Shown: positions 1 through 11,645, counted from the stretch's first letter. The stretch is 64,000 nucleotides of DNA from Flaccisagitta enflata (GCA_965153355.1 OZ231126.1:10974001-11038000); one strand, 5' to 3'. The notes: a model not told the origin generated them from the sequence alone. Program-made: numbers and translations.

Positions 1-647
1 TCAGAAAAAAGCACTAAAATTGACATCCTTTGCTTCAGTTGCATTTATTTCACTACTGTCTTAACAAAACATTTTCTTTGATGATCCAACCTAAACATCT
101 TTTCCAGAGCTTCAAAATCATCATGAATTTGATGTGAATTTTGTCAAATTTTCATGGTCAAAATGATTCAAAAAGAGACCGGTTGTTATCGCATAAACTC
201 GATTTTTTCTTGAAAATTTTCAAATCTTTTTCATGATAAAAAGGATAGAAAAAATTGTCCGATTTGAATAATTTTTTAGGAGCTGTTAGATGAAGGTATG
301 TATTGGTTTCAGTTTAAGTTTTATCCAAATCAGAGAAGGTCTACTATGGTTTTTGGATATTTATTTTTGAGCAATCATTCTTGACATGAGGTCAGAGCAG
401 AAAAGGGGTAATCTCACTCAATTAGCTCTAACTTTTTAAAGGTTTGAGTCAGAGTTCCCAGACACGACTCAAATGACAGATCTTTCGAAGAGCTTTCTAA
501 ACATCACTGATTTTGATTAGTTTTTCTCAATCTAAGGTAGATAGAATTAGATTTCAAAATTCCGCCATTTTTTATTTCCCCAAGGTTAAGGAATGAATGA
601 AGGAATGGATCATTGAATGAATGAATTGCTGACGGAACCTGACATAC
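1..647. other. Intron of opsin A, no gene seen
   Basis: This AT-rich stretch lies downstream, in the minus sense, of the TM5 exon donor of opsin A. I looked for the next expected exon (third cytoplasmic loop and start of TM6, as at 34146-34251 in the paralogue) and did not find it, so it should lie left of the window. A short GAATGA-type repeat occupies about 592-632. Confidence 0.6.
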
Positions 648-784
648 CGTTGAATAAACGAAGTAGTAACAGAACACTGCTATAAAAAGCGGGATGACGA
701 AGTTGAGGAGAAAGATCATGATGATGTAAGATCGATCTCCAGAGTCCCGACTGAACCAATCGATACCACATGTTGTCATTGGGC
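648..784 (-). CDS. Opsin A exon e (second extracellular loop and TM5)
   Basis: This 137-bp exon encodes GPMTTCGIDWFSRDSGDRSY and then a hydrophobic TM5 ending CYYFVYST. The Cys of TTCG aligns with bovine rhodopsin Cys187, the disulfide partner of Cys110. The acceptor ends TAAG and the exon opens in phase 1, completing a Gly codon with the previous exon. It closes in phase 0 at a GTATGT donor. The exon in opsin B at 35017-35153 has the same length and phases. It is the last opsin A exon in the window. Confidence 0.92.
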
Positions 785-831
785 CTTAAATGGATAAAAC
801 GAACGAATGAGTAGTTGTTTTATCAATTAAT

Positions 832-1020
832 GAAATCCCGACTTAATAAGTCAGTACCACATGTCTTGATTGGATCTCAAATGGATGAAGAGAATACTTC
901 ATTGGTCCTTCAATGGATAATTAGAAATTTAGAATGAAAGATTGTTGTATTCGATGGTTCCATGAATCAAGTCCTTACTAAACCAATCAATGTCATGTGT
1001 CGTCATTGGTCCTTCAAATG
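832..1020 (-). pseudogene. Decayed partial copies of opsin A exon e and its acceptor
   Basis: Two or three degenerate copies of the first ~45 bases of the TM5 exon, with the acceptor region, lie in the intron just upstream of the real exon. They are at 832-884, a fragment near 899-917, and 968-1020. Read on the minus strand, the copies still resemble the exon: PMTTHDIDWFSKD in the outermost copy, PIKTCGTDLLSRD in the inner one. The functional Cys is lost in the first. They look like tandem duplications that decayed and not alternative exons. Confidence 0.75.
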
Positions 1021-1039
1021 AAGCATCCAACAATCTAAT

Positions 1040-1040
1040 G

Positions 1041-1083
<43 letters not shown>
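1040..1083. repeat. (GTCT)n microsatellite
   Basis: About ten GTCT units lie 40-80 bases past the donor of the TM3-TM4 exon of opsin A, inside the intron. Confidence 0.95.
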
Positions 1084-1126
1084 TTCTTTGCCGTGCATTT
1101 GTGTGTGGGAGGTTGAGCTTGCTTAC

Positions 1127-1324
1127 CCTCTGGAACGTATTGGTTCCACCCTAAAAATGGGAAGAAAGCGATGAGAATGGCAATTCCCCAAACAACTCCT
1201 ACGCACATCTTCCCTACGCACATCTTCGCTTTGGCTTGGTTCAACTTCATCGGCGACATTGGCCGAGTGATGCAAATGTATCGATCGATCGCCACGACGG
1301 CAACGGTGTTAATTTGCACAATAC
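1127..1324 (-). CDS. Opsin A exon d (TM3 to TM4) with a 15-bp duplication
   Basis: This 198-bp exon reads from (G)IVQINTVAVVAIDRYICITR through TM4 to FLGWNQYVPEG. AIDRY is the class A GPCR E/DRY motif. The Glu of VPEG aligns with bovine Glu181. Acceptor CACAG and donor GTAAGC give phases 1 and 1, as in opsin B. Opsin B's exon is 183 bp. The 15-base excess is a tandem duplication giving KMCVG twice at the cytoplasmic start of TM4. The frame stays open, but five extra residues in a helix could damage folding, so this may be a divergent or dying paralogue. Confidence 0.92.
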
Positions 1325-1566
1325 CTGTGTCATAAGAGTGTTGATTAGTAGGAACACCTGGTACAAAATAGTAGAAGGTAGGTAGACCGAAGTCGAACCG
1401 AAGCCGAAGATTACAGTGACTTTGTTTGCGAAACCGAATCCGAAGTTTGCCAAAGTCCAAAACTAAAGTTTGAAGTTACTTCAATTTTGTTGATTGAATC
1501 AAATTTTTCTTAGATTATCAAAACAAATATCAAATTTTGATTTTTTTTAAAGCATGTTTTTTTAAT

Positions 1567-1758
1567 TTGCAGACACACAACTCTATAAGAGACTTTGTCC
1601 GAATGTCCGTCGGTGATTAGTTGGTCCCGATGCATTGGTGGTCATGGACATGATCAGAAAAGTGAAATGACGTTTAGAAGCATTTAGTTGCGGACAGTTG
1701 CATTTCCGCCCCTGCCCACCCATCCGCAACTGATGGCCATGTATCCGACCTTGTTTAT
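1567..1758 (+). repeat. SHR interspersed repeat, TT subfamily
   Basis: A degenerate copy. It has a left hairpin region (GCAGACACACAACT), CTATAAGAGACTTTGTCCG, a GTCC/GTCG-rich middle, then GCCCCTGCCCACCCATCCGC and a terminal GCCATGTATCCGACCTTGTT. It lies in the long opsin A intron. Confidence 0.85.
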
Positions 1759-2702
1759 TTTCATCTTGCACAATTTTTTACTTTTATTTCTCTTTTTTAA
1801 AAAGAGTGAATTCAAATCGTTTATTGATTTATCATTTCTTTTTATTTTTGAAAGGGAAAAATACTAGAATACTAATAAGTGAAATTTATTTTATTTAATC
1901 ATATCAATATAAATATGTGCTTGTTTCTCAAACTTTTCTCAAACTTTAAGTTAAAGTTTAAGTTAATCTCTGAAGCAAAACAAGTGGTTTTGATATTTCT
2001 TTAAATGATTTTTTTTTCAATCATTTTTGTTTTGATTTTCATGTTTTTCCTCCTTCTTTTTCTCTGTTTTTCTATTTATCCCTTCCTTTGTTTCTTTTTT
2101 TCTTTTTCTTTTTCTCGTTCTCTTCCCCTTTCTCTTTTTTATATTTTCTTACATTTCTTAACATACTCTTACATTCTTTTAATTAAAACATCCAACTTTT
2201 TTCTCTTACTAAATATGTTTTTCTGTCTGCTCTAAAATACAATAAACATTATATCCTGTTTTTCTATTATCATATCTATTAAACTTTGTGTCTAAATCTT
2301 TATCTGGTAAAAATTACCTATATCAGCTCAGCACTAAACCCTTTTCCACACGCTTTAATGGCTCTAAATCTTTATCAGTAAAATTACTACTCAACCTTTT
2401 AAACACTTACACAATGGCTCTAAGTAAGCACTTCTCGAGTAAAATTACTGTCTAACTCCAGCACCCGAGCCACCCTTTACTGCACCACACAATAAACAAT
2501 CACCTATCAAGTAAAATTGCCTCTCTCAGGCTCAGCTGCCACTGCCACCCACACAGCAGCCTAAATACTTTTTATCAGTAAAATTACACTGTCTCAACTC
2601 GGCACCCCCAAACCCACCCTTACCCATGCCTTTATTCTTTCTCTACTCATTTTTGTGCAATATAACACTACATGCTCTCCCCACATCATCATTGTTATAT
2701 CC

Positions 2703-2707
<5 letters not shown>
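1759..2707. other. T-rich non-coding stretch
   Basis: Poly-T and pyrimidine-rich DNA. From about 2290 there are loose repeats around TATCAGTAAAATTAC and CTCAGCAC at roughly 60-90 base spacing. The open frame at 2005-2235 is a Phe/Leu translation of T-rich sequence. I see no gene. Confidence 0.6.
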
Positions 2708-3208
<501 letters not shown>

Positions 3209-5039
3209 TTTCTATCTATCTCTATCACTCTCTCACTGAAAAAAAATTTATCTAATTTTGAACCTTCTACATACTGACGCCTGACTCCTGCAAACCGAAG
3301 TTGGATGACAATTTCGACTTTGGTTCCAAAGTTGGGGTAGTGTGGGGGAACCATTTTAGACCGAGTACAGGACTAGTTAAAACTGAAACCACTTTAGTCA
3401 GGATGTGGACTTGAGTAGAATAAAGCAAGACATCTCTAATTTTCACTTTTAACTAGTGATTTTTTAGTCTATTTTTTTTGGGGGGGGGATTCTTAAAAAC
3501 TGTTTTATCTTATTTATGAAAAAGGTTGATTTATCATTTGTTTCTACTGTTCAGCTTGATCCTTATTTTGACACCATTTTTCATCAATTTTAAAGAAAGA
3601 ATTATAGAAATTCTTTTTAAGGATATAAAAATCTATCAAGAAAAATGGTCTAGAAATAAAAAAAATCTTCGTTTTATTTCTTGCTTTGAAATATTTTCCA
3701 GAAATTGAATGAAAATAAATGCATTATTTGAAAAAAAAATCAAAGATATAAATTTTGGGAAATTTTAAATGTAAGATTTTGAAAAATGACAATAAAGATT
3801 GTGTAGATAAAATGAAAAGATGAAGAGTGCTCACCCAGCTTAGAAGTTCAGGAAATAGAATGACGTTAGTGATTGGTGCCATTAAAAGCTAAATCTGTTT
3901 GAAACATGTTCTTATTGAAAATTGTGGCAGCTATACATTTAGGTTCTCATCTACTGACTATGTGGTGTAAGTCTCCGTCTTGCATTGTCATGGCTGATGG
4001 ACCTGATTTTTACATTTTACGTGTGAGGGTATTTTTACTTTATTTTCCTAGATCTCAGCAAATTGCATTTTTGAGTTCATTTCTTTCACAGAGTTTTATA
4101 CATGTGTCCTCTATATGAATGCCCTGCCCTGAATCTAAACCAAGGGGATGAATTGGGTCTATCTACTTTCATATTTGGTAAGAGACAAATGATTTTGGGC
4201 CTAAAATGATTCTATTTCTTGATATCATATAAATGATGGGACTGTGTGCTGCAAATAAAGTATCAATCAGGCCCAAGAAACCTATGTTTTTGAAGTTCAC
4301 TCATGAACCACTTTAATTACAATGAGCAATGAAAATTGCAACCACTCTATTCTGATTCTGCCTTGAGTAGTGTAGGAGCATTTTCAGATGAGGATTCGGC
4401 CTTGAGTGCCCTCCTCGGTAGTGCTCCGGTCAGTAGGTCAATGCCGGAGCCGAACCTTCGACTTTCACTAGTACAAAATGGTGATTATAGGGAGAAATGG
4501 AGAATACTTATGAAGGTTGGACAACGTAACTTCATACTAAGCTTTCACAATAGTGTTCATTCGTCACAATAGTGTTTATTTGTTGAGATATGATTGACAC
4601 AATGGCTCTAACTTTTATACTTATAGTTCTCAGGCCTCTTAATTCCGCTCCTAATTTCTATCGAGAAAAAATTTCCCCTAAACGCTGCCAACTTTAAAGG
4701 AAAGCCGCCCCACCCCCCTCAGGGACCTAATGTTAGTCACTTGTGATATCATTGGGTAGATAGACTGTCTGTTCTCGATACAATTCAACCTGCTGAGTAG
4801 ATTTTTTATACTTGCCACTTTACAGCGTTTATAGTCACTGTGATCAAATTTCCTAGCCATCATGGTAGCTCAACTTCACTTAGGATCCCCACAAACTTCA
4901 GCTTCCTTGACTAAGCTGAGTCAGGCCCCGGGGCTCTAACAGGCAATGACTGTCACCACCATAGAGTAGTAGAGTACTCATGACTCAACAACGGACACAA
5001 TCTCACCACCCACGCGTTTTTTCAAATATTCATCCATCA
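3209..5039. other. No gene recognised
   Basis: Unique-looking AT-rich sequence within the opsin A intron. Short open frames (3526-3708, 3906-4118, 4336-4572) show no known domain. Confidence 0.5.
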
Positions 5040-5590
5040 GTAACAAGTGACACGGGGTCACAATATCGTTGCAGATGGGTGGGCAGGGGCAGTCAACCTG
5101 TTGTGCCGGCTTGGACGCATCCTGCTTGGCCTTGCCCTTCTTTCCTTTAGCCTTACCTCTCTCCCCGACCTCGTGTGAAGCTCACTGCTGACATTAGCCA
5201 GTGAGAGCCCAAGAGCTGCTGACAGAAGCCTGTGATAGGTGGATAGACTTACCTCTCCATGGAGCTGTTACGTCATTGGATATCATTGCTTTTTGCTGTA
5301 CTTACCATTGCCTATTTATACCCGTCTCTCCCCTTTCAAGGGGCTCTTGTCATTGATGTCTTCTGATATGTCACTAGTCACTGATACTCTGGGTCATTAT
5401 ATACATTGATATTAAAGAGGTTATATTGGCTTATATCTGTCTTTTTTCCTTTATCACTGGGGGCTGGGTTAGTTCATAGGATTATGGATACTTCCTCCTT
5501 CCACCCCCCCCCATTATCATCCTTAGTTATCCCGGGGTCCACTCAGAGCAGAGGCAGAGCAGAGGCCCCCTTCAGTATCCAGTTACCCGA
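5040..5590 (+). repeat. SHR fragment joined to a ~500-bp duplicated segment (copy 1)
   Basis: Bases 5047-5098 are the GGGTGGGCAGGGGC part of an SHR element. From 5099 (TGTTGTGCCGGC) to about 5590 the sequence is nearly identical to 9388-10128. This copy lacks the hAT MITE that interrupts the other copy after CTCTGGGT (5387-5394 here), so it preserves the empty insertion site. No convincing protein is encoded. Confidence 0.85.
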
Positions 5591-5704
5591 GGAGCGTCGC
5601 TTTGCTCCTTACAGTTGGCGCATCGGCCAAATTTTCTCCTGTCCCGTCAGGGGGAAGGCCTGTGCTGGGTGGCGAGAAATTATTCATGTAATCCGACGCA
5701 AATG

Positions 5705-5895
5705 TTTTTAGTCGCGTTCGCGACTCTACAACCTGCTTTGTTGGTCGGTCGGTCGGTTGGTCGGTCACACTTTACTTTTTTTTATGATTTTATTTCTTTG
5801 ACCTCCCTGCTCCTGCCCAAATGGTCTGGTGACCTCAAATATGGCCCCTGCCCACCCGCACGCGACTTCGGTAGCCGTGTATCCGGCCTTTTTTA
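5705..5895 (+). repeat. SHR repeat, TC subfamily
   Basis: The left hairpin AGTCGCG..CGCGACT is followed by CTACAACCTGCTTTG, a (GGTC)n tract, TGCTCCTGCCCAAATG, GGCCCCTGCCCACCCGCACG, and terminal GTAGCCGTGTATCCGGCC with a T-run. The right-end ACGCGACT repeats the stem sequence of the left hairpin. Confidence 0.92.
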
Positions 5896-6304
5896 TTTTT
5901 GAGTGGCCGTAGCCACGATGTTAAGGGATAAGTTCACGGAGTTCCCAGTTTTTATCTCTCTGTGGGTAAATTTCGAAGTCTGGCGCCCTTAGACTCGCGG
6001 GCCAGCTATACTTTTAAGTCAATGGGTGGATGTCCATACCACATTTATTCAGCTTCTTTGATGAGGTGGCAGCTCTAGAAGTCTCCAATAGATACTTGGG
6101 ATGTTTTTTTAGTAGTAGCATTCATCTTGGATACCGTTTCCGTTTACCCAAGTCCCTTCCCCTAGCAGAAAAGCGCTATCTGCAGGCTAGGAACCCAGTC
6201 TGAGTTATTTTACCCATCCTTTTCCCCCTCTTTTCCTCTATCTGTCTTCCTCTTAAGTATTTTATTTATATGATATATGGGTATGATATCAGTTTTTTTC
6301 CTTG
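5896..6304. other. No gene recognised
   Basis: Spacer between two SHR copies with no conserved protein signal. Confidence 0.5.
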
Positions 6305-6533
6305 TTTTTAGTCGCGTGCACGCGACTCTACAACCCGCTTTGTCCGTCCATCCGTCGGTTGGTCGGTTGGTCTGTCGGTCCGTCACACTTTTACTTTTTT
6401 GATCAATTTTATTTCTTTGAGTCATTTTAAAAATTTTTAGGGTATACTAAGTTATTCTAAGTCATTCTAAGTTGTTCTAAGTCAATCTGTAAGTCTCGCA
6501 CGCGACTTATAGGTGTTGGCCTTGTTATTTTTT
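6305..6533 (+). repeat. SHR repeat, TC subfamily with TTCTAAGT core
   Basis: Hairpin AGTCGCGTGCACGCGACT, then a GTCC/GGTC tract. The core has repeated TTATTCTAAGTCA units where other copies have the GCCCCTGCCC box. It ends CGCACGCGACTTATAGGTGTTGGCC and TTGTT. The copy at 35168-35368 has the same variant core. Confidence 0.9.
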
Positions 6534-7267
6534 CGTCCTGGTTGGCTAACCCAACTGGGTCTTTTTTTTATCGATTTGTAATTGAATTTTTTTTCATATA
6601 TTACCCATCTCCATTTTCAATTCGTTCTATGTAGCAGCAGTCGAGGAATAGGCTTTTCAGCCCCCTCTGCACCTTAGTGTATACGGCGATGATACGTCAT
6701 GATTTTGTTTACAGGTTAGCCTTAATATTCTTTTTTTTTTTTGTTGCTGGCTCTGTCTTGGCCGTGTTGGAAAGGCGGGCCATGTGTCACGTCTTGCCAA
6801 AGGCCTCGGGTCAGCAAGTAACTAATTTCTTTGTCCTTTTTTTTTTTGGCCGTGTCTGTACGTTTTATTCGCGTACTGCGGGATATTTTGCATTGCTCTA
6901 TCTATGCGTCGATCAAATTAATTGGCGGTCCGTCCGTTTGTATCTGTGGTACATTACTGTGGTGTTGTTGAGGTGGCGGCACCTTCCAGCGTAGAGGCGG
7001 ACAGAGCACGAGTTGCTCCTGCCGGCCGTTCGCACGCACTGGATATCATTCAGAGCTTGTTTTCAATTGTGGGTTTTTTTCGACAGTTTTTTTTTCTCCC
7101 TACGATTGCAAGCCGAAATAATAGGATTCATTCTCCTTTCTTATTTTTTGTGTTTAATGCAATCCTGAATTGCATCCCAATATCATTATCAATCTCAACT
7201 GACGCCTGCCGACAATAAAAGTGAATAAAAGTGAATTAGAAAATTCATTGATGTCGCGGTCTACAAC
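6534..7267. other. No gene recognised
   Basis: Mixed-composition sequence with poly-T runs at about 6731 and 6838. The open frames here have no recognisable domain. Confidence 0.5.
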
Positions 7268-7386
7268 GTAAATCGACGCTCGCTGACGGCGTGATTCAAC
7301 GCTCGCTGATGGCGTAGTTCGACGCTCGATGATGGCGTAATCCAAAGCTCGCTGAAGGCGTAATCCGACGCGCGCTGACGGCACAT
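7268..7386. repeat. 23-bp tandem repeat
   Basis: About five units of CGCTCGCTGATGGCGTA plus six variable bases. It is GC-rich against an AT-rich background and its units diverge by 1-4 bases. Looser echoes of GCTGATGGCGT continue to about 7500. Confidence 0.85.
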
Positions 7387-9387
7387 TACTGAAGCAATTC
7401 TACAACCGCTGATGGCGTATTCCTGCTGTTGGCGTCGTCGAGTGGATCGCTCTGCTTCAGCTGAAGACGTGGTAAACGCTCGACGATGCCGTATTCCGGT
7501 TGTCGACCTCCTCAATCAGCCAACACTCTATTGTGAAGATTCCGACTTTGGACATCCATCTAAACACTCAGATAAGAGTTCATGAATAATGTAATGCGAG
7601 TGAGTGTGAAATATATTCTGACTATATCCAATTTTTAATTCAAGAAGAAAAAAAATATTTTCGGCTTTTAAGAGGACAGATATCATAGCTTAATGGCTTA
7701 ATGGTGCTATTGGCTGCTTCTGGCAAACCCGACGATTGTTCTTTTTTTGATCTTTAGCCCGTGCCCTACTTTGTACGTGTTTGTTTCAAGCAAAGTTTGG
7801 TCGGTCTGTAAGTTATATACCCACTTTGCCACAATTGGGCTCATGTCAAATCTATGCCCCCCCCCCCCATGCCGTGTACATTGTCCGTTGCTTTCTTTCA
7901 GTTTGCAGAAAGGGTAGAAGCATTCAGGAAGTTGACTGCGCTGCTTCAGTCTGTCCGTTTTGAATTGCATGATCATGCGCATTTTTAGGATTGAAACACG
8001 CGTGGTTTTTTTTTCCTCTAGCATCCTATGTTGTAGTTTAGACTGAATGGCAACGGATTTTCCAAAGAAATCCGATGGTGGGCAAATTTTTTGCGCCGAG
8101 AATGAATTTGAAACAGCTCTATTCCCGAGACAGACGACGAGTGTCGCCATCAAAAAAGGACAATAATGTAAAAGCATTCAAGCAGTAAAATTTTTCATGT
8201 ATCACACAGAGTCCACTTTTCTCTTCCGTTTCGAGTTTCTTTTCTTTCGCATTTTCTTTCTTTCGCTTTTGTCTGTTTTCACTGATCCCTCATAAATCCA
8301 AGTTTTTTGTTAATTGCGACATAGGGCTTTAATGTTTAGAATAGTTTTGCATCCAGTTTTTGATATTTTTTTTAAATCTTAACTTGGATCGCCAATTCCG
8401 CCCAATTCCGGTATCCCGGACCTGGATTCCGGAAGCTGCCTGACTTTTTTTTCTTTGGCGCCATGTACTCATTTCCCCCCTTATTTGGTTAAACATTAAC
8501 GATTGCGATTCTTTTCCACCGTTAATTAGCTCCCTGTGGCGGCGCGGGTCGAGCTAGACCAAAATAACGGTGATGTGGGGTTTCAGATTTTATACAAAAT
8601 CAAACGCAATTGTTGATGTTTGCCACATTTTTGGCGGGAAATGATCGAGCTCTTCATTTCTTCTAGAGTTTTTTTTCCAAATGTTGATCAACAATTTTGT
8701 GCTGCCGGATAGAATTTTTTGATTATCATATAGTTACAATCGAGTTATTGTTGTGGTGGCATGTTGGAAATTGATGATAAGTTCCTTTAGTTTCATAAGT
8801 AGAAGAATTTATGTGGGCTTGGTTTTTGAAATAGTTCGTATGCATGTCCTTTGAGCTCCTCTTTGTATAAATTGCTGTGTCTGGAGTGTTTGTGCATCAT
8901 GTCCATCTGTCCCTACGTTTCTGAACATTGGCGCAAGATTGTTTTCATTTCAGGCTATTTCATTCATCAAGTCAATTCAGTTTGTTGACACGAGTTTCAC
9001 TCGTTAACATTGAGTATTGAGCAGCAGGTCACAATCTTTATTTCATTTTGATGTTGATCACAATTTTTTTTCACCAGCGCCTATGGTTGAACAGGGTACA
9101 TTTTACGCTTGTTCCCTTGCGCACTTTTTTCCCTCTTATTTTCCCCCCTTCTTGGATCTAATCATCTTTCTCTTTTATGCTTTTCTTCTGTTCTACCCCC
9201 CCCCCCCCTCCCTAACAAGGGACATTTACTACTTTAGTTTTCCTTCCCAGCCTTGGTGTTTTACAGGCGGGCTATGGTTCGATGACGAACTCAGTTGGTG
9301 TTTGCGACGACGTCACTTTGGAGGACGGAGGCGTTTCCAGCGGTGGAAGTCACGGACCGGGAGGCCCGAATTTGAAGATGGGGAGGC
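7387..9387. other. No gene recognised
   Basis: Non-repetitive sequence. A 156-codon open frame on the minus strand at 7707-8177 has no domain I recognise. The start of a plus-strand frame near 9268 follows a possible acceptor (TTTTACAG). I cannot support a gene. Confidence 0.45.
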
Positions 9388-10128
9388 CTGTTGTGCCGGC
9401 TTGGACGCATCCTGCTTGGCCTTGCCCTTCTTTCCTTTGGTCTTACCTCTCTCCCCGACCTCGTGTGAAGCTCACTGCTGACATTAGCCAGTGAGAGCCC
9501 TAGAGCTGCTGACAGAAGCCTGTGATAGGTGAACAGACTTACCTTTCCATGGAGCTGTTACGTCATTGGATATCATTGCTTGTTGCTGTACTTACCATTG
9601 CCTATTTATACCCGTCTCTCCCCTTTCAAGGGGCTCTTGTCATTGATGTCTTCTGATATGTCACTAGTCACTGATACTCTGGGTCAGGGGCGTATTAGAA
9701 GGGGTAGCCAGGGTAGCCATGGCTACCCCTGTTGGGACACAAAATATAAAGAAAAAGAGAGAAAAAGAAAGAAAGGGAAATGTTTTTTTCATTGTTTTAA
9801 TTCAAACATATATTGATTAATATTTTCTTTAAAAGATACATAAAAATTAGGCAAATAGTTTTCATCAGGTCATAAAATTTGTTGGGACACAAACTGGGGG
9901 TGGCTACCCCTAAAACTTTGGCTCCCATACGCCCCTGCTCTGGGTTATTATATAAATTGATATTACAGAGGTTATATTTGCTTATATCTGTGTTTCTTCC
10001 CTTTTCCCTAGGGGCCGGATTAGTTCATAGGATTATGGATACTTCCTCCTTCCACCCCCCCCCATCATTATCATCCTTAGTTATCCCGGGGTCCAGTCAG
10101 AGGCCCCCTTCAGCATCCAGTTACCCAG
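9388..10128 (+). repeat. Duplicated segment, copy 2, interrupted by a MITE
   Basis: This repeats 5099-5590 (TGTTGTGCCGGC to CATCCAGTTACCC) at high identity, with a 253-bp insertion at 9685-9937. Both copies are bounded by or next to SHR sequence, so this is probably a larger mobile unit or a local segmental duplication. It has no clear coding function. Confidence 0.85.
9685..9937. mobile_element. hAT-type MITE with 8-bp target duplication
   Basis: The termini are CAGGGGCGTAT and ATACGCCCCTG. Subterminal inverted GGGGTAGCC/GGCTACCCC motifs lie inside. The element is flanked on both sides by CTCTGGGT (9677-9684 and 9938-9945). The paralogous copy at 5387-5394 has a single CTCTGGGT, so excising the element plus one duplication restores that sequence. 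An 8-bp duplication with CAGGG-type ends is characteristic of the hAT superfamily. It has no transposase and is non-autonomous. Confidence 0.93.
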
Positions 10129-10129
10129 C

Positions 10130-10327
10130 ACCTTTCAAACCACCATCCATAACCAACGTCCCACCCAACCCCCCGCCCAACACAGATACATACATAAAAA
10201 GCTTGTAAAACACTCGTTTTCCAACTTTTCGACTCGTGCACACGGACCAACGGACCAAAGGACCGACGAACGGACGGATGGACGGACAGACGGACAAAGC
10301 CTCTTATAGAGTTGCGTGTCCGCAACA
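10130..10327 (-). repeat. SHR repeat, TT subfamily
   Basis: The minus-oriented copy has the (GGAC)n tract 10240-10300, then AAAGCCTCTTATAG and GTTGCGTGTCCGCAAC. The GGGTGGGCAGGGGC end is missing. Confidence 0.88.
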
Positions 10328-10370
10328 AAGAATATCACTCCATCAGATAAATGGCAAATATTTGGTATCT

Positions 10371-10552
10371 ATAGTTGCGGACACGCAACTCTATAAGAGG
10401 CTTTGTCCGTCCATTGGTCTGTGGGTCCGTCCGTCGGTCTGTCCGGCGATCCATGGTGATCGAGTTGGAAAGTGTGAAAATGCGCATTTCCGCCCCTGCC
10501 CACCCGTCCGCAACTGGTATTGGCCGTGTATCCGGCCTTGTTATTTTTCTCT
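10371..10552 (+). repeat. SHR repeat, TT subfamily, near-consensus
   Basis: AGTTGCGGACACGCAACT hairpin, CTATAAGAGGCTTTGTCCG, GTCC tract, CGCCCCTGCCCACCCGTCCG, then GGCCGTGTATCCGGCC hairpin and TTGTTATTTT. It lies tail to tail with the copy at 10130-10327, forming a large inverted pair. Confidence 0.93.
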
Positions 10553-10905
10553 TTTCAGAGACAAACTTCAAAATTTAGTAAAGCCCAGTGCTTGTTTAAA
10601 AGTGGTAGCATAACCCCAAGCTCAGACAGATATGCTTGTAAGCTTTGTCATAAACAGTTCAAGCCAGGGAGAGCGCATCTATGGCACACGCACATACTTT
10701 TGCAGTATTGACTTATGGACAGGCAGACTGATTGATTAACTGATTGATTGCATAAGTAGATGGACATGAGGAAAGTTGTGACTGACGCAAGAAAAGTGTC
10801 AAACTAAATTTTTTAAACAGTCGAGAAATAGAAATCCACAAACTCAGGCAAAGGGCAACTAAGAATTGGAGTAAGTATTAAAGAAAGGTATAACTGTGGG
10901 GCAAA

Positions 10906-11253
10906 AAAACAAGGCCGAATACACGGCTACCAAAGTCGCGTGCGGGTGGGCAGGGGCCATATTTGAGGTCACCAGACCGTTTGGGCAGGAGCAGTGAGGT
11001 CAAAAAAATCAAATCATAAAAAAAAGTAAAGTGTAACCGACGGACCAACCGACTGACGGACAAAGTGGGTTGTAGAGTTGCGTGCATGTGACTAAAAATA
11101 ACAAGGCCGGATACACGGCAATCCAGTCGCGGACGGTTGGGCAGGAGCAGTAATGCAAAAACCGCAAGGAATTCAAAAATGTGACGGACCTACCGACCGA
11201 CCGACACGGCAAGGTGTAGAGTCGCGTGTCCGCAACTAAAAACAAGCCCAACT
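10906..11253 (-). repeat. Two adjacent SHR repeats
   Basis: Two minus-oriented copies abut: 10906-11098 and 11098-11253. Each opens AACAAGGCCGxATACACGGC and closes with a hairpin and TAAAAA. The second ends GTCGCGTGTCCGCAAC, a mixed TC/TT stem that has one mismatch. Confidence 0.9.
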
Positions 11254-11404
11254 GGCCAACAGTCGCATGCTATATTACACATAATTACACATCTGTTACA
11301 CACAATTGCACAACTTCATACAACAGAACTTCATACTCCATAAAGTCTGTCCCAAAAAAAGTTACATTCTGAACCAATAACGACTGTCCAATAAAAAGTT
11401 GACA

Positions 11405-11645
11405 AAATACCCATAATACCCAAAAATACCCAAAAATACCCAATAACACCCAAAAATACCCAAAAATACCCAAAAACGCCTAAAAATACCCAAAAATACT
11501 CAAAAATACCTAAAAAAAATAAAAATATCTGAAAGTACCCTAAAATACCTTAAGTACCTAAAATAACTTAAGTACCCTAAATTACCCTGAAGTACCCTAA
11601 AGTACCCTGAAATACCCTAGAGTACCTTCAAATACCTAAAGAAAC
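11405..11645. repeat. Decamer-type repeat, AAAAATACCC
   Basis: About 240 bases of 10-12 base units AAAAATACCC grade into CTAAAGTACC and TAAAATACCT. The other strand reads GGGTATTTTT. It superficially resembles a telomeric repeat but drifts in both sequence and period. Confidence 0.88.

Noticed and set aside
4678-4863. Short minus-strand frame with MMARKFDHSDYKRC
   Set aside because: 61 codons, no homology recognised, no splice support.
7707-8177. 156-residue protein on the minus strand
   Set aside because: No recognisable domain, splice context or repeat relationship; could be chance.
9017-9494. Two overlapping plus-strand frames, one after a possible acceptor
   Set aside because: They run into the duplicated segment and have no known domain.
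11405-11645. Telomeric repeat
   Set aside because: The unit drifts (AAAAATACCC to CTAAAGTACC) and it is internal and flanked by SHR copies.
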